A stretch of DNA of 64,000 nt from an uncultured Lachnospiraceae bacterium (GTDB lineage Bacteria; Bacillota; Clostridia; Lachnospirales; Lachnospiraceae). Below, in pieces: positions 42,143-51,493 of the stretch (positions are counted from its first letter, which is position 1; each line of letters starts with the position of its first letter). Both the position numbers and the translations under genes were made by a program. The notes beneath the pieces were generated by a model. That model searched no databases. It was not told the origin of the DNA and saw nothing but the letters and a program-made list of their open reading frames with translations. The stretch spans positions 1 to 64,000 of the forward strand of contig UQDA01000006.1 of assembly GCA_900539715.1 (NCBI GenBank), written 5' to 3'.

Positions 42143-42484
42143 TTATAATTCTTTTTCATAAAAGTCCTTTTTATCTATATCTGACAATTTTTCTATATAA
42201 TCACTACAGGTTCCTAACATCATCTGTATGGTTTTCATCATATCCCTTATATTTTTCATATTTTCAACTTCTGCCAATAAGCGCTTTTTTTCATATTCAA
42301 GCTCCGTAATTTCTTGTTCCAAATCCCCTAATTTCTTTTTATAATCAATATCTCCGTCCCGCAGCATATAAACCATTTTTTCAACATTATCTGCAAACGA
42401 ATCGTCTTTTCCTAAAGAACAGATATAATCTCTGACGTCCTTACTCATCCGAAAAGAAGTTGCATAAATCCGTTTTTCTTTCAT
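42143..42484 (-). CDS. RHH/coiled-coil small protein at the right end of the element
   Basis: 113 residues: an N-terminal RHH-like strand (IYATSFRMSKDVRDYICSL) followed by a coiled coil (KKLGDLEQEITELEYEKKRL). ATG at 42484 has TGGAGG 8 nt upstream. It may be a DNA-binding partner acting at the nearby attachment site or a plasmid-type regulator. Close to attR (130 bp). Confidence 0.6.
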   Translation of the reverse strand: MKEKRIYATSFRMSKDVRDYICSLGKDDSFADNVEKMVYMLRDGDIDYKKKLGDLEQEITELEYEKKRLLAEVENMKNIRDMMKTIQMMLGTCSDYIEKLSDIDKKDFYEKEL

Positions 42485-42507
42485 TGATTTTCCTCCAAAT
42501 AAAAAAA

Positions 42508-42529
42508 CAAGTGCATGAAAACGCACTTG
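42508..42529. repeat. Small hairpin near attR
   Basis: CAAGTGC with GCACTTG, 8-nt loop, between the RHH gene and the right attachment repeat. Confidence 0.45.
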
Positions 42530-42614
42530 TGCAAAATATGGGTTCTTCCCCATTTATAAAATTCAGAGTTCCATCAAATATATCCGCTTACTCCCCTGCC
42601 CTCCGGTCGTGTAA

Positions 42615-42629
42615 ACTGTAGCCCGTATG
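42615..42629. other. attR of the 28-kb conjugative element (ACTGTAGCCCGTATG)
   Basis: 15-bp direct repeat shared with 14624-14638; lies inside the M23 peptidase gene. Distance between copies is 27,991 bp. Confidence 0.85.
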
Positions 42630-43472
42630 TCCCAGATAGCCGATAACATCCCCTGCAGTCACTGCATCCCCTTCTTTTAAATCCATCTGAAACGGATAGT
42701 TCTGGCGCAGATGCGCGTAATAATAATATCTCTTTTTGTCAAAACTGCGGATACCGATGCGCCAGCCGCCGTACTGGTTCCATCCAAGCGCCTCCACATA
42801 TCCCGACTCTACTGCAATCACAGGCGTCCCGATCTGTCCGACCATATCGTGTCCCAGGTGCGGCCTTTTATAGCCATAGCTCCTCGAAGCCCCGAAATCG
42901 TCATAATCCGAATATTCAAATCCCTTAGCTATAGGAGAAAAACCTTTCAGTCCATAGCATTTCTTCCATTTGCTGCCGCTCTCCCCACTCCCGTCCTGAA
43001 TCTCATAATCGCCGACCAGTCCCGAAAGCACTGCGCCATAAGCCTCTTTATAATAGGGATAATATTTCAACTCTGCTCCGTACTCATCAATGATATCCGT
43101 CCCGCTCTTTCCTTCCTCCGACCTTTCCAGAGCCTCCTGAGCCAGCCGCTCCATTTCCTTCATCGCCTTTTTAGAAAAGTCTCCGCCCCATTTCGCCGCC
43201 GTACAGGAAAGGAGGCTCACCCAGTCCAGCTCCGTTCCCGACTCGTGTGCCTCCACATCCTTTTCATAAGCATATTCCAGCGCCTCGCAGGGCACTGTAA
43301 AATCCACCCACTTGATATAATCCTCTTTTCCTTCCGCAGTATTTCTCTGCGCTATCTTGATATTTCCCGAAACCGCCGCCGGCTCCTCCCTGTCCATAAA
43401 CTGTCCGTTGACCAAAACCGCTATCAGCAAAAGCTCCGCTGCGATGGCTATCAAATACTTTTTTGAGCCCAT
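42615..43472 (-). pseudogene. M23 peptidase, N-terminal half (interrupted by the conjugative element)
   Basis: A membrane anchor (about 5-23) is followed by a helical region (60-155) and the start of an M23/LytM domain: HLGHDMVGQIGTPVIAVESG provides the first zinc ligands, and GDVIGYLGHTGYS ends exactly at the shared 15-bp sequence. The frame then reads 9 foreign codons to a stop. The HxH motif needed for zinc is on the other fragment (14384-14638), so the gene is inactive while the element is inserted. Native position: between guaA and the SGNH gene. Confidence 0.88.
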
Positions 43473-43499
43473 ATCCCGCCTGCGCCCTTTTTTATCAGC

Positions 43500-44501
43500 T
43501 TATGAAGGGTCGCTCTCCGTATATTCCTGTTCTTCCCAGGATTCATAGCCTTTTTGTCCCCGACGGTCGGGGATTTCATAATTCTGCGTCAGCCAGCTTC
43601 CCAGATACGCCGCGTATTTTTTGCTCCCGTCCGCGTTCAGATGCGCGTGGTCCGCATAATCCTTCGCAAAATCCAGCTCCATCGCCCTGTAATGCTCCGT
43701 CGTATTCGTATTCCAGAACAGCAGCCCTTCTTCTTTTGCAATCCTCTCTATCGAATTATAGATTTTCTGGTCCGATTCCTCCAGAAGATACGGCGCGCTG
43801 ATGAGCGCCAGCTGTATGTCCTCCTTGCGCGCAAGCTCCACTATCTTATCGAAATAGTACCTCGACTTTTCCGTCATTTCCTCTGTTTCCGTCACATGGC
43901 TCATATCCGGCTCCGTCAGCTCCGCATGGGCGTAAAGCGGCGTAAATCCCTTCCATTTCGCCTGTTTAGGCCGGTTCCATATAAAATTCTGAAAATCCTG
44001 CGCCGTCAGCTCATCATAGCGACTGTGGTATTTGGTAAATCCCAGAAAATAATTCATCCTGTCCCGGTCCGTGCTCGCCCTGACCGCATCCCACTTGTTT
44101 TTTGACAGCTTCATGCCGTCCACATTCTGGTCCAGCCAGTTATACTGATAATCGTCATAAAAGCGCGACGGACAGAACATATCCAGCACTATCAGCTTCG
44201 GCTTCTGGGTCTTGAGCGCCTCCTTCAGCAAAAAATAATTGTTCCACAGCGGCTGCTCCGCCCCTGTCAGAAGATATGCCGCCATCCCGTACTTATCCCA
44301 CAAAACCTTCGTATCCACATTGCAGTGTACATGGCTGCTGCCTAAAAACAACACGTCTATCTTATTTTTCGGCTGCTTGTAAAAATAACGGGTCTGATCT
44401 ACCCCGTGCGGGGATTTCACGCACAAAATATCATTCAGTCCGCAGAGCAGCAGTACCATCAGACAAAAAAATACCAGTCCCCTGAGTCCTTTTCGTTTCA
44501 T
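43500..44501 (-). CDS. SGNH/GDSL-like acyl-transfer partner (membrane-anchored)
   Basis: 333 residues with an N-terminal membrane helix (LVFFCLMVLLLCGLNDIL), and SGNH hydrolase-like motifs: VLFLGSSHVHC near residue 50-60 and DYADHAHLN near residue 285-295 (the Asp/His block). This type partners with MBOAT proteins to add O-acyl groups to surface polysaccharide. It begins directly after the MBOAT stop (AGGAGG 7 nt before the ATG at 44501). Confidence 0.8.
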   Translation of the reverse strand: MKRKGLRGLVFFCLMVLLLCGLNDILCVKSPHGVDQTRYFYKQPKNKIDVLFLGSSHVHCNVDTKVLWDKYGMAAYLLTGAEQPLWNNYFLLKEALKTQKPKLIVLDMFCPSRFYDDYQYNWLDQNVDGMKLSKNKWDAVRASTDRDRMNYFLGFTKYHSRYDELTAQDFQNFIWNRPKQAKWKGFTPLYAHAELTEPDMSHVTETEEMTEKSRYYFDKIVELARKEDIQLALISAPYLLEESDQKIYNSIERIAKEEGLLFWNTNTTEHYRAMELDFAKDYADHAHLNADGSKKYAAYLGSWLTQNYEIPDRRGQKGYESWEEQEYTESDPS

Positions 44502-44512
44502 CCCGCGCCTCC

Positions 44513-46012
44513 TCAAAAATTCACATAAATAAAGCTGGACGGGTCAAAGCCCTTTCCATACATCCCCATCACAAACACCATTCCTATCAGGAACAAGCAT
44601 ATCCCCCATCGCAGTGGCAACGGAGCTTTATATATCCACGCCGCCGCTTCCTGCTTTCTTATCTCGGATACCACATCCAGCAAAAATAAGACCGCAGCCG
44701 CAAAAACAACTATCAGCATCTCCGCTTTTTCCAGTCCCATCACAAACAGGAAATCCTTCGCATACGCAAAACCCGCCCATCCGGTGAACAGATTTTTCAG
44801 GCATACGAACGCCATATGCAGATTTTCACTTCTGAAAAATATCCACAGACAGCACACTCCGAAAAAAGTAAGCACGGACGATATTCCCCTCCAAATCCAA
44901 ACCGCCGGCAGCTTTCTCCCACCGGACAGCCGTTTTACAGCCCTGCGCCCCAGATCCTCTGTCACAAGCCAGATGCCGTGTCCGATTCCCCATACGAGAA
45001 AGGTCGGTGCGCCGCCGTGCCATAGTCCACTAACCGCAAACACGAGCAGCGTGTTCAGTTCTTTTCTGAAAACGCCCTTCCGGTTCCCGCCCAGCGGGAT
45101 ATATACATAATCCCTCAGCCAGCCGCTCAAGGAAATATGCCATCTGCGCCAGAAATCCGAAATCCCCGATGCAAGATAAGGCTGCTGGAAATTGCTCAGA
45201 AGCTCAAAACCAAATATTCTTCCGACTCCTATCGCGATGCAGGAGTAGCTTGCAAAATCACAGTATATCTGTATGCTGTAAAACAGCGCCGCCGCAAGCA
45301 TCGTAAAGCTGTTTCCGTTTTCATACATACTGTAAAGATAGTTGACCAAAAGCGCCGCCCGTTCCGCGATGACCAGCTTCATAAAATAGCCAAGGAGCAT
45401 GGAGATAAGCCCCTGCACTACTCTGTCATAGCATAAAAGCTGCCTTCTGGATGCTGCGAGCACGCGCTCAAGCTGCCCCCGGAAATGGTCGCCCCTCTCG
45501 ATAGGGCCACTCAGTATATTAGGAAAAAATGAAACAAACGCCGCATATTTCAGCCAGTTTTTTTCCGGCTCATATTTTCCCCTGTAAACATCCAGAAGAT
45601 ATCCGACCGCCTGCAGCGTATAAAAAGAAATTCCCAGCGGCGCGGCGAGCCCGAACTTTCCCGCCACATCCAGACCAACGATCTCCAGTCCGTTACCGAA
45701 CGCTTCGTTTATCAGACTGTGCCACACCGGGAAATATTTAAACACTGCCAGAAGCCCCAAATTCACAAATAAACACGAAAAAAGCACCGCGCGACGCCCG
45801 ATGTCCGATTTAATCCGGTGTATCAACAGGCCTACAGCCCATGTAGTACACACGGAAATAAGCAGCCAGATACCCGAAGCCGGGTCTGCCCACTCGAAAA
45901 ATATGAGATTTGCTAAAAATATTACCCAGATTCGCCCCTGTTTCGGGACAATATAATAAAGTCCTCCTGCAGCGAGCAGAAACGCAGCAAACCAATAGGA
46001 TTGAAACGACAA
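44513..46012 (-). CDS. MBOAT-family O-acyltransferase (AlgI/DltB-like)
   Basis: 499 residues, about 10-12 membrane segments. The catalytic histidine is in SGLWHGGAPTFLVWG (H332), and the AlgI-like block DFWRRWHISLSGWLRDYVYI precedes it. It would transfer acyl groups across the membrane for polysaccharide acylation. TTG start with GGGGGAAAGG upstream. Operon with the SGNH partner and, before insertion, the M23 peptidase and guaA region. Confidence 0.9.
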   Translation of the reverse strand: MSFQSYWFAAFLLAAGGLYYIVPKQGRIWVIFLANLIFFEWADPASGIWLLISVCTTWAVGLLIHRIKSDIGRRAVLFSCLFVNLGLLAVFKYFPVWHSLINEAFGNGLEIVGLDVAGKFGLAAPLGISFYTLQAVGYLLDVYRGKYEPEKNWLKYAAFVSFFPNILSGPIERGDHFRGQLERVLAASRRQLLCYDRVVQGLISMLLGYFMKLVIAERAALLVNYLYSMYENGNSFTMLAAALFYSIQIYCDFASYSCIAIGVGRIFGFELLSNFQQPYLASGISDFWRRWHISLSGWLRDYVYIPLGGNRKGVFRKELNTLLVFAVSGLWHGGAPTFLVWGIGHGIWLVTEDLGRRAVKRLSGGRKLPAVWIWRGISSVLTFFGVCCLWIFFRSENLHMAFVCLKNLFTGWAGFAYAKDFLFVMGLEKAEMLIVVFAAAVLFLLDVVSEIRKQEAAAWIYKAPLPLRWGICLFLIGMVFVMGMYGKGFDPSSFIYVNF

Positions 46013-46305
46013 GGCCTTTCCCCCTTGTAACAGAAAACATTTTCCTTATTTTTCCGTCTGCGTATGGCAAAGCCACCCTTCACTACCGTATCTGTGCACC
46101 GGTCTGAAGGCAGGCTGTATTTTATCTGGTCCTGCCGCCGCAAAGCTCTCTGATGCTCGGCTTTGTCCTGCACAGAACCTGTCCGTTTTATTGTTACGGT
46201 TATTATATGAAATAATTTAATGTAAAGTCAACAATTTTTTTATATTAAGAAATACTCAAGTAACATCCAAACAGGCTTCCGATAATGTCAGGCTCACATT
46301 TTTTA

Positions 46306-46334
46306 TTGACAGAAGCACTGCCGTTTGCTATCCT
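46306..46334 (+). promoter_or_regulatory. Promoter of the iron-box ABC exporter operon
   Basis: TTGACA, 17-bp spacer, TATCCT. The operator at 46339 begins 5 bp after the -10. Confidence 0.65.
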
Positions 46335-46338
46335 ATCT

Positions 46339-46356
46339 TTAGTTAGATATAACTAA
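46339..46356. promoter_or_regulatory. DtxR/IdeR-type iron operator candidate
   Basis: Palindrome TTAGTTAGATATAACTAA covering the expected transcription start. It resembles the TTAGGTTAG-type boxes of the DtxR family. A second weaker TTAG-n6-CTAA word lies about 50 bp downstream. Confidence 0.55.
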
Positions 46357-46377
46357 TCTCCTTACAGGAGATTTTTT
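46355..46377 (+). terminator. Leader hairpin with T-tract (attenuator candidate)
   Basis: AATCTCC with GGAGATT, 5-nt loop, followed by TTTTTT, in the leader before the ABC gene. No upstream rightward gene exists for it to terminate, so it probably acts on this transcript itself. Confidence 0.45.
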
Positions 46378-46432
46378 ATTTCCTTCATGGTTAGTTGTTG
46401 CTAATCTCTAAAAATATACTCAGAACGGACGG

Positions 46433-48196
46433 ATGAGAGACATGATGATGAATAAGAGACTATTCAGTACGGTCAAAGAAAGCAAAAAATACATTGCAGG
46501 AAATGTGATAAGCCAGTGGATTTCACTGGCTGCAAATATCAGCATGATGGCTGCCATCGCCAAAATGCTTCAGGCTCTGTACGAAGGAACAGTCACCGAA
46601 ATGCAATTCGTATTAACGGCTGCAGTTGCCGCCTCTGCCGCGGCTATACGCTTTTTCAGCGCTGTTGTTTCCAGCAAAATGAGTTATCTTTCTTCCAGAA
46701 AGGTCAAAAAAACGCTTCGCCGCTCTATCTACCAGAAGCTTCTGAGGCTCGGCCCTTCTTATAACGAACAGCTCAATACCTCGGAAGTAGTGCAGGTCGC
46801 CGTAGAAGGGGTGGAACAGCTGGAAACTTATTTTGGAGCTTATCTGCCGCAGCTGTTTTATGCGATGCTGGCGCCGCTTACATTGTTCGGTGTATTGAGC
46901 TTCATAAATCTTCCGAGCGCCGTTCTGTTACTCATATGTGTTCCCCTGATACCGATCACCATTATACTCGTTCAGCGATGGGCAAAAAAGCTTCTGGCCA
47001 GATATTGGAATCAATACACCGCTCTGGGAGATACCTTCCTTGAAAACCTTCAGGGCCTGACCACCGCCAAAATCTATCAGGCAGACGATTTTAAGCATAA
47101 AGAAATGAATGAACAAAGCGAACATTTCCGAAAGATAACCATGAAGGTGCTGACGATGCAGCTAAACTCCATCACACTCATGGACCTCATCGCTTACGGC
47201 GGCGCGGCATTGGGCGTGATTTTGGCAGTTCTTCAATTCCGGAGCGGAAAAACAGATTTGTTCGGATGTCTCATGATCATTCTGCTGGCAGCCGATTTTT
47301 TCCTTCCCATGAGACTTTTAGGCTCTTTTTTCCATATCGCCATGAATGGAATGGCAGCCTCTGAAAAAATTTTCCACTTACTGGATCTGCCCGAAGCAAA
47401 GCAGAAAACAGCATCTGTCCCGGATGACTGTTCCATTGAATGCAGGAATCTTCGCTTTTCGTATGATACAGGGCAGGAAATCCTGCATGGCATCGATATG
47501 ACCGTTCCGATGGGAAGCTTTATTGCCATTGTCGGGGAATCCGGCTGTGGAAAATCCACCCTCTCCTCAATCCTTATGGGCCGCAGTAAAAACTATAGCG
47601 GTGAGCTCACTATCGGCGGCATTCCCCTTTCTGATATCAATGAAGCCAGCCTGATGGAAAGTATTACCTACATTTCTCATCAAAGCTATCTGTTCAAAGG
47701 TACTGTCCGTAAAAATCTTCTGATGGCACAGCCTGACGCGGACGAGGATTCCCTTTGGCGCGTGCTGGAGCTGGTGAAGCTTGCAGGATTTTTACGCAGT
47801 GAAAAAGGGCTGGATACCGTCCTGAATGAACGGGCATCAAATCTTTCCGGCGGCCAGCGTCAGCGCCTTGCTTTAGCAAGAGCCCTGCTCCATGACAGCC
47901 CTGTCTATATTTTTGATGAAGCCACCTCCAACATCGATGTAGAAAGTGAAAATGACATCATGGCACAGATTTATGCACTCGCAAAAACAAAGACGGTTAT
48001 TCTGATTTCCCACCGTCTTGCCAACGTAGTCTGTGCAGATACAATCTACGTTCTCGAAAAAGGGCATATTATAGAAAAAGGGGAACATGAAGCACTTCTT
48101 TTACAAAAAGGGACTTATGCAGCACTTTGGAACGCCCAACAGGAACTGGAACGCTATGGAAAAGGAGAAATGTATGATGCAGAGAAGCAGGTTTAA
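46433..48196 (+). CDS. ABC exporter half-transporter 1 (permease plus ATPase)
   Basis: 587 residues: six-helix permease domain (about 20-320), then an ATPase with Walker A GESGCGKST (about 370), signature LSGGQRQR and Walker B VYIFDEATSN. Pairs with the next gene (23-nt overlap) to form a heterodimer. Iron-box control and the YbaN-like partner suggest a role in siderophore, haem or other iron-related export or import. RBS for the first ATG is weak; starts at 46442 or 46445 are possible. Confidence 0.85.
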   Translation: MRDMMMNKRLFSTVKESKKYIAGNVISQWISLAANISMMAAIAKMLQALYEGTVTEMQFVLTAAVAASAAAIRFFSAVVSSKMSYLSSRKVKKTLRRSIYQKLLRLGPSYNEQLNTSEVVQVAVEGVEQLETYFGAYLPQLFYAMLAPLTLFGVLSFINLPSAVLLLICVPLIPITIILVQRWAKKLLARYWNQYTALGDTFLENLQGLTTAKIYQADDFKHKEMNEQSEHFRKITMKVLTMQLNSITLMDLIAYGGAALGVILAVLQFRSGKTDLFGCLMIILLAADFFLPMRLLGSFFHIAMNGMAASEKIFHLLDLPEAKQKTASVPDDCSIECRNLRFSYDTGQEILHGIDMTVPMGSFIAIVGESGCGKSTLSSILMGRSKNYSGELTIGGIPLSDINEASLMESITYISHQSYLFKGTVRKNLLMAQPDADEDSLWRVLELVKLAGFLRSEKGLDTVLNERASNLSGGQRQRLALARALLHDSPVYIFDEATSNIDVESENDIMAQIYALAKTKTVILISHRLANVVCADTIYVLEKGHIIEKGEHEALLLQKGTYAALWNAQQELERYGKGEMYDAEKQV

Positions 48197-49817
48197 TATT
48201 ATGACACGATTGGTCGGGCTGGTAAAGCCTTTGACCGGTCACATGGTGCTTGCAGTTATGATGGGGGTTCTCGGTCATCTATGCGCCTCCTTTATCACTG
48301 TTTTCGGCGGCTATGCAGTGCTGTCCATCCTGCGGCCGGAACAGCCCTCGAATATCCGTGTTCTTTTTGCGAGCGTACTGATTTTTGCCCTGATCCGCGG
48401 TTTTTTACGATATGCCGAGCAGGCGTGTAACCACTTCATCGCATTTAAGCTCCTTGCGCTTATCCGGGATAAGGTTTTCGGCGCCCTGCGGCGTTTATGC
48501 CCTGCGAAACTGGAGGGAAAGGATAAGGGAAACCTGATTTCCATCATTACATCGGATATTGAATTGCTTGAAGTATTTTACGCCCATACCATATCTCCCG
48601 TTTGTATCGCCTTGCTTTTCAGTATCATTATGATTTCTTTTATCGGCAGTTATCATGTGGTACTCGGTGCCGTCGCACTGCTTGCCTATGTGTCAGTCGG
48701 TATTTTAATTCCGCTTATCACCTCCAGACTCAGCGGTGACCAGGGCGCCCGTTTCCGGAAAAAATCAGGAATGCTCTCCGATTTTGTGCTGGACAGTCTG
48801 CGCGGTCTGCCTGAAATCATTCAATATGGCCAGGGCAAAAAACGTTTAGAAGAGATGGATCTTCAGACCCGACAGCTCTCAGAGGACGAAGCCCATATGA
48901 AACGGACAGCCGGATACAATACGGCGATCACAAATACCGTTATTTTACTGTTTGATCTTGTGATGTTGTTTTTATCTGCAAAGCTTATCGGATTTGAGGG
49001 ATGTCTCATCGTAACGCTGACGCTGATGAGCTCATTCGGCCCTGTAGTCGCCCTCGCTTCCCTGGGCGCAACGCTGCAGAGCACCTTTGCTGCCGGAGAT
49101 CGTGTCCTGAATATTTTAGAGGAAAATCCGGTGGCAGAAGAAATCACCGGCAAAGAGGAAACCTTTTTCCATGGAGCCGACGCAGAAAATATCACGTTTG
49201 CTTATGAAGATGAGATTATTCTCAATAATTTTTCCGTGACCATACCCGAAAACAGCCTCATTGGAATCAACGGTCGCTCCGGCTCCGGAAAATCCACGCT
49301 GCTCAGACTGTTCATGCGCTTTTGGCCGGTTCGGCAGGGTGCAGTAAAAATTTCCGAAAAAAATATTGAAGAAATCAATACCTCCAACCTGCGCGGCATG
49401 GAAAGTTTTGTAACTCAGGAGACCCATCTGTTTCATGACTCTATCCGAAACAATCTGCGCATTGCTAAGCTGGATGCCACAGATGAGGAAATCATCGCTG
49501 CCTGCAAAAAGGCGTCAGTCCATGACTTTATATCAGGTCTTGAAAAAGGGTATGACACCAAAGTGGGTGAACTGGGAGATACGCTGTCCGGCGGTGAACG
49601 GCAGCGCCTGGGTCTGGCAAGGGCATTCCTTCATGATGCGCCTTTTATGCTGCTGGATGAGCCGACTTCCAATCTGGACAGTTTAAATGAAGCAGTCATT
49701 TTAAAATCCCTTTCTGAGGAATGCTCCAATAAATCTGTAATTCTCGTGTCCCACCGAAAATCTACGATGGGCATTGCAGATATCGTTTATACCGTAGAGC
49801 ATGGAAGAGTGAGCTGA
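48174..49817 (+). CDS. ABC exporter half-transporter 2 (permease plus ATPase)
   Basis: About 547 residues: six membrane helices, then Walker A GRSGSGKST, signature LSGGERQR and Walker B FMLLDEPTSN. The start at 48174 (AAAGGAG 7 nt upstream) lies inside the end of the first transporter gene. The frame continues upstream but without an RBS. Asymmetric active sites are typical of such heterodimers. Confidence 0.88.
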   Translation: MMQRSRFNIMTRLVGLVKPLTGHMVLAVMMGVLGHLCASFITVFGGYAVLSILRPEQPSNIRVLFASVLIFALIRGFLRYAEQACNHFIAFKLLALIRDKVFGALRRLCPAKLEGKDKGNLISIITSDIELLEVFYAHTISPVCIALLFSIIMISFIGSYHVVLGAVALLAYVSVGILIPLITSRLSGDQGARFRKKSGMLSDFVLDSLRGLPEIIQYGQGKKRLEEMDLQTRQLSEDEAHMKRTAGYNTAITNTVILLFDLVMLFLSAKLIGFEGCLIVTLTLMSSFGPVVALASLGATLQSTFAAGDRVLNILEENPVAEEITGKEETFFHGADAENITFAYEDEIILNNFSVTIPENSLIGINGRSGSGKSTLLRLFMRFWPVRQGAVKISEKNIEEINTSNLRGMESFVTQETHLFHDSIRNNLRIAKLDATDEEIIAACKKASVHDFISGLEKGYDTKVGELGDTLSGGERQRLGLARAFLHDAPFMLLDEPTSNLDSLNEAVILKSLSEECSNKSVILVSHRKSTMGIADIVYTVEHGRVS

Positions 49818-49846
49818 CACATACAAATACACAATTGGAGATTAAT

Positions 49847-50239
49847 ATGAAAAAAATGATATATATGTTTCTCGGCTATATAAGCGTGGGATTGGGACTT
49901 CTCGGCACTGTGCTTCCGGTATTTCCCACCTTTCCTTTTTTGATGCTCGCCGCCTTCTGCTTTGCCAGAGCCTCAAAAAAGCTGGAACTTTGGTTTAAAG
50001 GTACAAAACTGTATCAGGATAATCTTGCAGATTTCGTACAAGGAAAAGGGATGACCAGAAAAGCTAAATGTCGTATCATGCTCACTGTAACTTTACTGAT
50101 GAGCATCGGTTTTATTATGATGGGACTCAAAGGCATTGTTGCCGGATGCGTCGTACTGGGCAGCGTCTGGATATTTCATTTAATCTATTTTATCTTTGGA
50201 ATCAAGACCATTCCGGCATCGGAAAAAACAGATATCTGA
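49847..50239 (+). CDS. YbaN/DUF454-like membrane protein
   Basis: 130 residues with two to three membrane helices (MFLGYISVGLGLLGTVLPVF at the N-terminus, MLTVTLLMSIGFIMMGLK near the C-terminus) and the conserved RASKKLELW segment. Function unknown; frequently encoded next to iron or haem transport operons. ATG at 49847 has TTGGAG 6 nt upstream. Confidence 0.75.
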   Translation: MKKMIYMFLGYISVGLGLLGTVLPVFPTFPFLMLAAFCFARASKKLELWFKGTKLYQDNLADFVQGKGMTRKAKCRIMLTVTLLMSIGFIMMGLKGIVAGCVVLGSVWIFHLIYFIFGIKTIPASEKTDI

Positions 50240-50291
50240 ACGAAAAATCCCGGCCGGCAAAACTGCCGACCGGGACTTTTCGTTCAGATAT
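50232..50291. terminator. Bidirectional terminator between YbaN-like gene and hpf
   Basis: Arms 50232-50259 and 50264-50291, 28 nt with only two mismatches, loop AAAC. Covers the stop of the first gene; serves both converging transcripts. Confidence 0.85.
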
Positions 50292-50307
50292 TATTGTGTG
50301 ACAAGCC

Positions 50308-50835
50308 TCATACCTCCGGCTCTATCAAACCGTAGGTATTGCCTTTTCTCCTGTAAACTACATTGACCTGATCTGTCTCCGCATTGCAGAACACATAAAA
50401 ATTATGTCCCAAAAGTTCCATCTGCACGCAGGCATCCTCAGGATACATAGGTTTGATATCGAAGCGCTTCGTTCTGACTATCCTGACTTCCTCATCCTCT
50501 TCATCATCATTTTCCAGATAAGAGGGTTGGAAGTTGCCTACCGACTGCTTCTGTGCAATCAGCTTGGTCTTATATTTCCTGAGCTGTCTTTCGATGATTT
50601 CTTCCACCAGATCAATGGAAACATACATATCATTGCTTGTCTGTTCCGACCGGATGATATTCCCCTTTACAGGTATCGTTACCTCAATCTTCTGTCTGTC
50701 CTTCTCAACGTTCAGTGTCACAAATACCTCTGTGTCCACTGTAAAATACTTCTCCAGCTTACCGAGCTTGGATTCTACTGCGCTGCGCAGCCCCGCTGTA
50801 ACGTCGATGTTCTTACCGCTGATAATAATCTTCAT
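50308..50835 (-). CDS. hpf: Ribosome hibernation-promoting factor, long form
   Basis: 175 residues: RaiA/YfiA domain (1-100, MKIIISGKNIDVTAGLRSAV) plus the C-terminal dimerisation domain (about 120-175, RTKRFDIKPMYPEDACVQME) that lets two 70S ribosomes join into 100S particles in Firmicutes. Promoter and RBS upstream; terminator shared with YbaN-like gene. Confidence 0.95.
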   Translation of the reverse strand: MKIIISGKNIDVTAGLRSAVESKLGKLEKYFTVDTEVFVTLNVEKDRQKIEVTIPVKGNIIRSEQTSNDMYVSIDLVEEIIERQLRKYKTKLIAQKQSVGNFQPSYLENDDEEDEEVRIVRTKRFDIKPMYPEDACVQMELLGHNFYVFCNAETDQVNVVYRRKGNTYGLIEPEV

Positions 50836-50901
50836 AAAATCATCATCCTTTCCGGTCCATAATTAGGACGGCTGATTTCCTGTCTGCCTGTCCTTATTGA
50901 G

Positions 50902-50930
50902 ATTATACCATAGACCCTGTTTTGAATCAA
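50902..50930 (-). promoter_or_regulatory. hpf: Promoter of hpf
   Basis: TTGATT, 17-bp spacer, TATAAT on the minus strand, about 65 nt before the hpf start. Confidence 0.75.
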
Positions 50931-51080
50931 TATTTTCTGAACATTTCTAACAATAGTCTAATTTTTCAGATAATTATTGTATCATATCTTGTCCTTTATT
51001 TTTTCTCCATTTGGCATAAGATAACAAAACAGATGTTTGTATTTTTTGTTATATCATTTTTTTATCATCCATATATCATT

Positions 51081-51151
51081 TGTGGATAATGTGGATAATT
51101 CAGTGTATAACTTATATTTACGGCAAAATCAGGTTTTTTTCATGTGGATAA
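51081..51151. promoter_or_regulatory. DnaA-box cluster (TGTGGATAA x3)
   Basis: Two perfect boxes in tandem (51081-51089, 51090-51098), a degenerate one (TGTATAAC near 51104) and a third perfect box (51143-51151), all in the same orientation in an AT-rich, gene-free stretch (50940-51350). No dnaA or dnaN is near, so this is more likely a DnaA-titration or regulatory site than oriC. Confidence 0.5.
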
Positions 51152-51407
51152 CTTATTTCTCCACCTTCTCTGTTTTTCGACATTTTCAGACAAAACTTGT
51201 GCAATTTCACAAAATCTTTACAAATATCTTTCTTTTTTGACAGATTAAAAATCTGACAATTTTTCATACTGTCATCCAACAGAACATAGTTTGAAAAATA
51301 ATCCCGATGCTTTATTTTCAAACAGCTGCCTGTGCCTGAGCGCCGCAAACAGCCTTATGACAGCAGCAAAATCGGCTGCGATCCGCAATGAAGGCTAATA
51401 TAAATCG

Positions 51408-51447
51408 AAAAAAGAACGCTCCTTTTCCTTTCGGAAAAGAAGCGCTC
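51408..51447 (-). terminator. Terminator of the NlpC/P60 gene
   Basis: 15-bp stem with minor mismatch (GAGCGCTTCTTTTCC with its complement), GAAA loop, TTTTTT on the minus strand. Confidence 0.8.
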
Positions 51448-51493
51448 TGTGCTGCATACTATGCTTTTTTTATAAAATGGAAGGATAACTTTC

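Noticed and set aside
14624..42629. Prophage identity for the 28-kb element
   Set aside because: No capsid, terminase, portal or tail genes; VirD4, VirB4, relaxase and ArdC show a conjugative element.
42711..43466. 251-residue reading frame on the plus strand
   Set aside because: Antisense of the M23 peptidase fragment; unusual composition and no RBS.
51081..51151. Chromosomal replication origin
   Set aside because: No dnaA, dnaN or rpmH nearby, boxes are few and the AT-rich unwinding-type repeat set is missing. Kept only as a DnaA-box cluster.
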